This document shows, piece by piece, positions 58,042 through 64,000 of a stretch of 64,000 nt of DNA (position 1 is its first letter; each line of letters starts with the position of its first letter). Source of the stretch: Nocardioides alcanivorans (lineage in GTDB: Bacteria; Actinomycetota; Actinomycetes; Propionibacteriales; Nocardioidaceae); contig NZ_JAKGRW010000019.1 in assembly GCF_021555175.1 (NCBI RefSeq), forward strand, positions 372,001 to 436,000. Reading direction: 5' to 3'. The notes under the pieces were generated by a model. It saw only the letters and a program-made list of their open reading frames with translations, made no database searches and was not told where the DNA came from. Made by a program: the position numbers and the translations under genes.

Positions 58042-59041
58042 TCAGCTCGCAGGGATGATGGCCGGCACGGCAGCCGGAAGCTTGTTGGTTCCTTCAGGCA
58101 CGCGGACGCAGGCTGCCCCGTGCCCCGGCGAGACCTGGTGCAGCGGCGGCACCGCGGTCTCGCACTCATCGCGACGCAGTGGACAACGTGGAGCGAGCGG
58201 GCAGCCGGGCGGCAGATTGACGGGGCTGGGGGTCTCCCCGCCAACACCAGGCGGGTACGTCGCTGGTCGGGGTCGACCGGCAGCGCGGCCGAGAGCAACG
58301 CTTGGGAATAGGGGTGCTGCGGGTTGCCCAGCACCTCGGCGGCGCGGCCACGCTCGATCACGGTGCCGAGGTACATCACCGCCACCTCGTCGGACATCGC
58401 AGCGACGGTCGCCAGATCGTGGGAGATGAAGAGATAGGTGATGTCGTGCTCACGCTGCAACCGTTTGAGCAGGCGCAGCACTCCGGCGCGGACGCTGAGG
58501 TCGAGCGACGACGTCGGCTCGTCAAGCACCAGGAACTCCGGATCGGTGGCAAGCGCCCGAGCGATGCCGATGCGCTGCAACTGGCCGCCGCTGAGCTCAT
58601 GCGGGTAGCGGTCGAGGTGGAACGTCTCCAACTGCACCATCCGCATCAGCTCCGCAGCGCGGCGCCGGCGACCGGCCCGGTCGAGCGGAGTGTGGAGCAT
58701 CAACGGCTCCTCGATCACCGAGCGGATCCGCATGCGTGGGTTCAGTGACTCGTAGGGATCCTGGAAGACCATGGTGGCGCGGGCTCGGTGGCGGCGCAGC
58801 GGCTCGGCCTTCATGGCGAGGAGATCTTGGTCGCCATGCCGGATGGTGCCCTCGGTGGGTTCGAGCAGGCGGAGCAGGCAACGACCGACGGTGCTCTTGC
58901 CGGATCCGCTCTCCCCACCAGGCCGAGAGTCTTGCCGCGGGGGATCTCGATGTCGACGCCGTTGACCGCCTTCACCAGTTGCCGCGAGCCTCGGACGCTG
59001 AAGGTCTTCACCACGCCTCGGGCCTCGATGTGACCAGTCAC
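58042..59041 (-). CDS. ABC importer ATP-binding protein (OppF/DppF type), two frameshifts
   Basis: About 333 residues after repair. GVDIEIPRGKTLGLVG leads into the Walker A motif GESGSGKST across a break at CCCC 58913-58916. The Q loop is VFQDPYESLNPRM, the signature ELSGGQLQRIGIARAL, and Walker B EFLVLDEPTSSLD. The oligopeptide C-terminal extension with Cys (CPLAPRCP) follows a second break at CCCC 58236-58239. Its GTG overlaps the oppD stop (GTGA). It powers the importer with OppD. Confidence 0.9.
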
Positions 59042-60048
59042 GGCGCGCTCCTCTCCACGGTCTTGAGTTCGTCTGCGTCGTGGCGGCGCAGCGGCTCTGG
59101 GAAGTGGCAGAGCGTGCGGTGGCCTTGCTCGCCTTCTCGCATCGGCACGGGCTGACCACACTCGTCGGAAGCGAAGGGGCAGCGCGGCCGGTAGTGACAG
59201 CCGTCAGGCAGGTCAACGAGGTTGGGTGGCTCGGAACGCACCTCCAGCACCTCGTTGTCAGGCTCGAGGGTCTCCCGACTGGCTCCGATGAGCGCTCGGG
59301 TGTAGGGGTGGCGCGGGTTCTTGAAGATCTGGGTGACCGTCCCCTCCTCGATGATGCGGCCGGCAAACATCACCGAGACCCGGTCGCAGTAGTTGGCCAC
59401 CACGCCGAGATCGTGGGTGATGAGCAGCACTGCGGAGCCCGACGCGTCGACCTTGGCCCGGAGCAGGTCAAGGATCTGCGCCTGCACGGTGAGGTCGAGA
59501 CCGGTGGTCGGCTCGTCGGCGATGATCAGCTTGGGGTCATTGATCATCGCCAACGCGATCAGCACCCGCTGCGCCATGCCTCCGCTGAGTTGGTGGGCGA
59601 AGGCCTTCGCCCGGCCCTCAGGGTCGGCGATGCCGACATCACGTAGCGCACTGATGGCGTTCGCCTTCGCCTGCACCCTGCTGGTGCCGCGGTGCCGGCG
59701 GTTGACCTTGGCGATCTGGCGACCGATCGACCGCAGCGGGTCGAGCGCACCCCGCGGGTTCTGCACGATCACCGCGAGATCCTTGCCGCGCAACCGACGG
59801 CGGCGGCGCTCCGGCATGGAGACAAGGTCGACGCCGTCGAACTCAGCGGTGCCCGCCACCACCTCGGCCCGGCCTCCGAGGAGCCCGAGCACCGACCAGG
59901 CAGTCAGTGACTTGCCGGCGCCGGTCTCGCCGATGAGGCCGACGATCTCGCGCTCGGCCACCTCGAGGTTAACGCCGTTCAGCGCATGGACCGTGCCGAC
60001 GGCGGTAGCGATGTGGACGCGTAGGTCCCTGATCGAGAGCAATGACAC
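59038..60048 (-). CDS. ABC importer ATP-binding protein (OppD/DppD type)
   Basis: A 336-residue ATPase: Walker A GETGAGKSLT, Q loop IVQNPRGALDPL, signature HQLSGGMAQRVLIALAM, Walker B KLIIADEPTTGLD, switch His in LLITHDLGVV, and the C-terminal Cys cluster CHYRPRCPFASDECGQ of oligopeptide ATPases. The GTG at 60048 lies 6 bp after the permease stop; the open frame upstream is a shadow of the permease. Confidence 0.93.
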   Translation of the reverse strand: MSLLSIRDLRVHIATAVGTVHALNGVNLEVAEREIVGLIGETGAGKSLTAWSVLGLLGGRAEVVAGTAEFDGVDLVSMPERRRRRLRGKDLAVIVQNPRGALDPLRSIGRQIAKVNRRHRGTSRVQAKANAISALRDVGIADPEGRAKAFAHQLSGGMAQRVLIALAMINDPKLIIADEPTTGLDLTVQAQILDLLRAKVDASGSAVLLITHDLGVVANYCDRVSVMFAGRIIEEGTVTQIFKNPRHPYTRALIGASRETLEPDNEVLEVRSEPPNLVDLPDGCHYRPRCPFASDECGQPVPMREGEQGHRTLCHFPEPLRRHDADELKTVERSAP

Positions 60049-60053
60049 GACTC

Positions 60054-60995
60054 TCAGTCCTTCCTCGGGTCGAGGTGGTCCTGGATGGCGTCTGCCAAGA
60101 GGTTGAAGCCGAGCACGAGCAACATCAGGGCCAGGCCGGGGAAGACCGAGGGCCACCACTGGCCGGAGGTCACGAACGTCGAACCGTGACGGATCATTGC
60201 GCCCCACTCGGGGGTCGGCACCTGGATGCCGACGCCGACGAAGGCCAACGAAGAGACGATCATGACCGACCAGGCCAGCCGCACTGCGGTCTGGATGATC
60301 AACGGCGGAAGCGTGTTGGGCATGATGTGGCGCCACATGATGCGCCAGGGCTTGTTGCCCGTGGCGCGTGCTGCCTCGACATACATGGCCTCGCGCAGGC
60401 TCAGCACCTGACCGCGGGTCATGCGGATGAAGACCGGGGTGTCGAGCAGCGCAATCACGAAGATGACCGCCGCGATCGACTCCTGCGATGCAGCAACGAC
60501 GGCCAGCGCCAGGATCAGCGCTGGGAAGGCCTGTAGCACATCCATCACCCGCAACAGCACCATCTCGAACCAGCCACCGCGGTAGCCCGCGACCAGACCG
60601 AGCGCCACACCGAGCGCGATCGAGATCGCGACAGCGGTGACGGAGATGACCAGGTCGATCTGGATGGCATGGATCGAGCGGGCGAAGACATCCATCCCGT
60701 TGCCGTCGGTGCCGAACCAGTGCTCGCCGCTGGGTGGTTTGAGCACGTCGCTGCCGAAGACCTTCATCGGGTCTGTCGGCACGAGCACGTCCGCCAGGGC
60801 ACCGACGACCACGAAGCAGAAGACGATGGTGGTGCCGGTGAACGCCGCCATGCTGGAGGTCATGAACCTCCACAGGCCACGGAACCCGGCGCGCAGGGCA
60901 CCGACCTCGTCGTGGTCGACATGGGCCGGAGGGCCTCCGGCCGCCGGCAACGGGCTTGTCGACGCCGCTGCGTCGTCAGGCAACGTGCTGCTCAT
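60054..60995 (-). CDS. ABC importer permease (DppC/OppC type)
   Basis: A 313-residue protein with six membrane segments and the EAA loop EAARATGNKPWRIMWRHIMP. The extracellular N-terminal segment HWFGTDGNGMDVFARSIHAI is the DppC signature. It overlaps the previous permease gene by 4 bp. Confidence 0.94.
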   Translation of the reverse strand: MSSTLPDDAAASTSPLPAAGGPPAHVDHDEVGALRAGFRGLWRFMTSSMAAFTGTTIVFCFVVVGALADVLVPTDPMKVFGSDVLKPPSGEHWFGTDGNGMDVFARSIHAIQIDLVISVTAVAISIALGVALGLVAGYRGGWFEMVLLRVMDVLQAFPALILALAVVAASQESIAAVIFVIALLDTPVFIRMTRGQVLSLREAMYVEAARATGNKPWRIMWRHIMPNTLPPLIIQTAVRLAWSVMIVSSLAFVGVGIQVPTPEWGAMIRHGSTFVTSGQWWPSVFPGLALMLLVLGFNLLADAIQDHLDPRKD

Positions 60996-62023
60996 TGGAA
61001 CTTCACTCTCGGGTCGATTGCCGCGACCAGCAGGTCGGCGATGAGATAGATCGCCGCGGTCAGGACGCCCATGACCAGGATGAAGCCCTGCACTGCGGCG
61101 AAGTCGGCGTTGGTGATGGCTTCAAGGCCGAGCTGGCCGAGACCACCCCAGGAGAAGATGAGTTCGGAGATCGCCGCGCCACCCAGGGCAAGGCTGAAGG
61201 TGATCCCGAAGAAACCGATCAGGTCGGGCAAGGCATTGCGGAAGGCCAGCCAGACCACTCCACGTTCAGGCATTCCGCAAGCCCTCGCATAGCGCACCGC
61301 TGAGCTGCCGAGGGTCTCGACCATGGCGGCTCGCACCTGCTTGGCGATCGTGGCGCCGGTGATCAAGGAGATGGTGAGCGCGGGCAGGGCCAGGTGCGCC
61401 AATGCCGACATCGCCGTGGCGAAGTAGCCGGTGACCACACTGTCGAAGACGAGCATCCCGGTGATGTGGGGCGGCTCCGCCAGACCGCGGTCGACCCGCC
61501 CGAGCGGAGCAGGCGCCCAGCCGAGGACGCTGAAGAAGAAGGTGATCATCAGCAGCGCACCCCAGAAGATCGGGATGGAGACTCCAGCAAGGGTGACGAT
61601 GCGCAGTGCCTGGTCCAGCAAGCGACGCTGCCGCACGGCTGAGGCCACGCCGATCACGACACCGAAGAGGATCGCGCCAGCCATCCCGAAGCCGATGAGC
61701 TCCAAGGTGATCGGGAGCTTCTCCCACAGCTCCTCGGTCACCGGCCGGTTGGACATCCAGGAGGTGCCGAGATCTCCCTGGAGAGCGTTGGTGAGCCACG
61801 TCCAGTACTGCACGGGCAGGGGGCGGTCCAGCCCCATCTCGGCTTCGATTGCCTTGATCTGGTCCAGCGTCGCCGTGGGCCCTGCCACCATCACTGCCGG
61901 GTTGGAGTCGCCGAGACGGACCAGGAGGAACGTCAGGACGGAGACACCGAACAGGAGCGGGATCAACAACAGGATTCGATAGACCAGATAGCGGCCAAGT
62001 CCCTTGCCCACGTCCTCTGCCAC
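60992..62023 (-). CDS. ABC importer permease (DppB/OppB type)
   Basis: A 343-residue protein with six membrane segments. The N-terminus is GRYLVYRILLLIPLLFGVSV, with the extracellular GDLGTSWMSNRPVTEEL segment and EAA loop YARACGMPERGVVWLAFRNA. It forms the channel with the DppC-type protein. It is the second gene of the operon, 110 bp after the binding-protein gene, across a hairpin. Confidence 0.94.
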   Translation of the reverse strand: MAEDVGKGLGRYLVYRILLLIPLLFGVSVLTFLLVRLGDSNPAVMVAGPTATLDQIKAIEAEMGLDRPLPVQYWTWLTNALQGDLGTSWMSNRPVTEELWEKLPITLELIGFGMAGAILFGVVIGVASAVRQRRLLDQALRIVTLAGVSIPIFWGALLMITFFFSVLGWAPAPLGRVDRGLAEPPHITGMLVFDSVVTGYFATAMSALAHLALPALTISLITGATIAKQVRAAMVETLGSSAVRYARACGMPERGVVWLAFRNALPDLIGFFGITFSLALGGAAISELIFSWGGLGQLGLEAITNADFAAVQGFILVMGVLTAAIYLIADLLVAAIDPRVKFQ

Positions 62024-62060
62024 CTTTCAGGAGTGTGTCGTCAACGATGGGGCGCGCCCC

Positions 62061-62097
62061 GTCACGGGACCGACGCGAGGTCGGTCGGTCCCGTGAC
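62061..62097 (-). terminator. 14-bp hairpin between the binding-protein gene and the permease genes
   Basis: GTCACGGGACCGAC at 62061-62074 pairs perfectly with 62084-62097 around a 9-nt loop. Partial termination or mRNA protection here would give more binding protein than permease. Confidence 0.75.
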
Positions 62098-62133
62098 ACC
62101 TCCGCCCGGAGCACGGTGGGCGGACGGGAGCTG

Positions 62134-63741
62134 TCAGCGGCTGAGGTCGGCCCAGCGCTCGTGGTTGTCCGGGTTCCAGACCCAGCCCTCGATGTCCTCG
62201 GCCATTGCCTCGTGCGCACCGATCTCGGCCGAGTAGATCCACGATGCGTCGTCGAGGTGGATCTGCTGCGCTTCCTTGATCAGCTCGCACCGCTCGCTCT
62301 CGTCGGTGATGACGTTGGCCTGCTCGATGAGCTTGGTCAGCTCCGGGTTGTCGTAGGCGTTGCGGTCCGCCGAGCCGTCGGGGGTCGACGTCAGCAGCAG
62401 GCTGTAGCCGGGGTCGAGCACGATCGACTGCTCATAGAACGTGAAGAACGGCAGGTCGCGCTCGGAGATCGCGGCGCGGGCCGTCATGTCGGCATCGGGG
62501 ATTCGCTTGAGACTCACGTTGATGCCGGCCTTCGCCAGACCGTCCTTCAGCTGGATCCCGAGGGGCTCCTCCCACCAGTTGAGGCTGGAGTACTCCAAGG
62601 TGATGTCGATGCCGTCGGCATGGCCAGCTTCGGCGAGCAGCGACTTGGCCTTGTCGATGTCGGTCTCGTAGCTCCACAGGTCCGGGTCGTAGCAGGGGAT
62701 GGTCGAGACCAAGGACCCGCGGCTCTGCTTGGCCCGGCCGGCGAAGACGTTGTTGAGGATCTGCTCGTGCGGCGTGGCGTAGTTGAGCGCCTGCCGGACG
62801 CGCTTGTCCTTGAACGGCTCGTAGTTGGGGTTCATCAGCGCGCGGGCCTGGAAATTGCCCGCCACCGACTGCACCTTGACACCGTCGCTCTTCTCCAGCT
62901 CGTTGAGCTGCTGGAAGGTCAGCTCCTCGATCCAGTCGACCGAGCCGGCCTGCAGGAGCTGCACGCGGGTCGAGGCGTCCGGCACCGCGCGGTAGACCAC
63001 GGAGGTGAAGTGCGGCTGGTCGCCGTAGTAGTTGGGGTTGGCCTTGAAGACGGCCTCGCTGCCGGCCTTCACGTCATCGACGTAGTAGGGCCCGAAGCCC
63101 GCGCTGTTGGTCTTGATCCACTCCAGCGCCCAGGGATCGCTCTTGGTGGCGTGCTTCTTCATCTCGGTGGAGTCATAGATGGACGGGGTGTAGAGCGTCA
63201 GCGCGCGCAACAGGATCGGGCTCGGGTCGGTGAGGTTGAACTTGACCTCGTAGGTGTCGACCACCTCGACGCTCTCGACGTTGGAGACCTGACCGATGAA
63301 GGCGCCGGTGCGGTCCTGGGCTTTCGACTTGTCCCAGCTCCACTTGACGTCCTCGGCCGTGAGCTCGTTGCCCCAGTTGCTCTGCACGCCCTCGCGAAGC
63401 TTGAAGATCACGCTCAACTCGTCGTCGGCGAACTCCCAGGATTCGGCCAGCTTCGGCTCGATCACCGAGGCGTCCACCTCGCGAGCACCCCCTTCGGCAT
63501 CCTTCACGCCGTAACCGACGAGCGTCTCGTAGAGCTGGGTGACGGTGTTCTGCGATCCCGGCGTGAGCACGTCGCCGTCGAAGCCGCCCGGCACATTGAC
63601 CGCGGCCACGATCAGGGTGTCGTCGCCTCCATCTGCCGAGTCGTCACCGCCTGGATTCGAAACGGAGCATGCCGCAATGACGACCGACAGCGACAACGCG
63701 GTCGCTATCCGTCCGACACGACCTGTGAGCCTGCGTCCCAA
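62134..63741 (-). CDS. family-5 extracellular solute-binding lipoprotein of the ABC operon
   Basis: A 535-residue lipoprotein with lipobox VIAACS near residue 25, followed by an Asp-rich linker. The mature part has the family-5 layout: TPGSQNTVTQLYETLVGYGV, LSVIFKLREGVQSNWGNELT, VRQALNYATPHEQILNNVFA. It is the first gene of the long leftward operon and differs clearly from the binding protein at 36161. The upstream region has two palindromic sites. Confidence 0.92.
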   Translation of the reverse strand: MGRRLTGRVGRIATALSLSVVIAACSVSNPGGDDSADGGDDTLIVAAVNVPGGFDGDVLTPGSQNTVTQLYETLVGYGVKDAEGGAREVDASVIEPKLAESWEFADDELSVIFKLREGVQSNWGNELTAEDVKWSWDKSKAQDRTGAFIGQVSNVESVEVVDTYEVKFNLTDPSPILLRALTLYTPSIYDSTEMKKHATKSDPWALEWIKTNSAGFGPYYVDDVKAGSEAVFKANPNYYGDQPHFTSVVYRAVPDASTRVQLLQAGSVDWIEELTFQQLNELEKSDGVKVQSVAGNFQARALMNPNYEPFKDKRVRQALNYATPHEQILNNVFAGRAKQSRGSLVSTIPCYDPDLWSYETDIDKAKSLLAEAGHADGIDITLEYSSLNWWEEPLGIQLKDGLAKAGINVSLKRIPDADMTARAAISERDLPFFTFYEQSIVLDPGYSLLLTSTPDGSADRNAYDNPELTKLIEQANVITDESERCELIKEAQQIHLDDASWIYSAEIGAHEAMAEDIEGWVWNPDNHERWADLSR

Positions 63742-63772
63742 TGTCTTTCTCCTCTGGGTCCAACCACCGGAT

Positions 63773-63798
63773 TGTTCCGCTTAGCGAAACAGCGTTCC
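63773..63798. promoter_or_regulatory. operator upstream of the ABC operon
   Basis: TGTTCCGCTTAGCGAAACA (63773-63791) is an inverted repeat with one mismatch. CGTTCC follows at 63793-63798, with half-sites 20 bp apart. It matches the site at 53195-53233 at 24 of 35 positions over the full stretch, including all of TGTTCCGCT. Confidence 0.65.
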
Positions 63799-63805
63799 TC
63801 TAACC

Positions 63806-63820
63806 GGTTCATACTGAACC
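63806..63820. promoter_or_regulatory. GGTTCA-TAC-TGAACC palindrome
   Basis: A perfect 6-bp inverted repeat with a 3-bp spacer, 65-79 bp upstream of the binding-protein ATG. It may be a second regulator site or part of the promoter region. Confidence 0.5.
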
Positions 63821-63884
63821 CCGTCGGCCCACTCCCCGTCAAGACTCTCGAGCCGATTTCTCGTTAAGCCCCTGTTAACTTCGA

Positions 63885-64000
63885 TTACCGCGTCGTCACG
63901 CCGCCGTCGACGAACAGCGTCTGGCCCGTGACCATCGCGGCAGCAGGCGAGGCGAGGAAGGCGATCGCCTGCGCCACGTCGTCGACAGTCGCCATCCGGC
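63885..64000 (-). CDS. short-chain dehydrogenase/reductase, C-terminal end only
   Basis: The last 37 codons of a gene that begins beyond the window. TVDDVAQAIAFLASPAAAMV followed by TGQTLFVDGGVTTR is the typical C-terminus of the SDR family (FLAS...TGQ...VDGG). It runs toward the binding-protein gene and may belong to the same pathway. Confidence 0.85.
   Translation of the reverse strand, partial: RMATVDDVAQAIAFLASPAAAMVTGQTLFVDGGVTTR

Noticed and set aside
7676..59041. Programmed ribosomal frameshifting as the cause of the many frame breaks
   Set aside because: The breaks lie in unrelated genes at ordinary G/C runs, without conserved slippery sites or downstream structures; homopolymer miscalling is simpler.

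Overview
The window looks like chromosomal DNA of a high-GC actinobacterium. Almost every codon ends in G or C, GTG starts are common, and stop/start overlaps such as GTGA and ATGA are frequent. It carries the XRE regulator / HbhA-like / DUF2516 gene trio seen in mycobacteria and relatives, an LCP glycan ligase, and CysD/CysN sulfate activation. The style resembles Nocardioides and its relatives. This is an inference from gene content, not a database match. No rRNA, tRNA, CRISPR array or complete mobile element was seen.

Layout. 1-2.8 kb: end of an LCP glycan ligase gene and divergent dTDP-sugar genes (rfbA, rfbB). 2.8-4.5 kb: DUF2516, HbhA-like protein and XRE regulator. 4.5-7 kb: asparaginase and an APS kinase. 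7-16 kb: a cell-surface module. It has a small LPXTG protein, a very large secreted protein with SdrD-B-like repeats that ends in a sortase domain, and two response regulators around a histidine kinase and a kinase-like protein without the phospho-acceptor His. One palindrome, TGACCCCC-N4-GGGGGTCA, recurs upstream of three of these genes. 16-23 kb: lipoproteins, a Tat-exported DyP peroxidase, and a TauE-CysD-CysN sulfur operon. 23-35.5 kb: mixed housekeeping genes, two phosphatases with an unusual P-loop, an AlkP-fold lipoprotein, an amino-acid permease, ArfB, adenosine deaminase, a MarR/epoxide hydrolase pair, a secreted SurE and a Fic protein with a degenerate active site.

35.5-64 kb is dominated by catabolism. 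One operon (41.5 to 36.2 kb) makes an ADP-forming acyl-CoA ligase, a thiolase-like protein without Cys nucleophiles, a DUF35 partner and a peptide-type binding protein. After a 1730-residue secreted metallophosphoesterase come two further operons transcribed leftward. One (63.7 to 53.3 kb) encodes a complete oligopeptide-type ABC importer followed by a flavin/Fe-S oxidoreductase, a carboxymuconolactone-decarboxylase-like protein, DUF2848, a maleate-isomerase/Asp-Glu-racemase-type enzyme and an alpha/beta-hydrolase-fold protein without its nucleophile. The other (53.1 to 47.3 kb) encodes a CaiB CoA-transferase, a cyclase, an MmgE/PrpD protein, a hydantoinase-like amidohydrolase and a CitE-like lyase. 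Similar sequences of about 35 bp precede both operons, so they probably form one regulon for import and breakdown of a still unknown, probably cyclic amide- or imide-like, compound.

Sequence quality. At least eleven one-base deletions, nearly all in runs of four or five G/C, break otherwise intact genes. They look like homopolymer under-calling rather than real pseudogenes. Affected genes are annotated as single CDS with the break noted.
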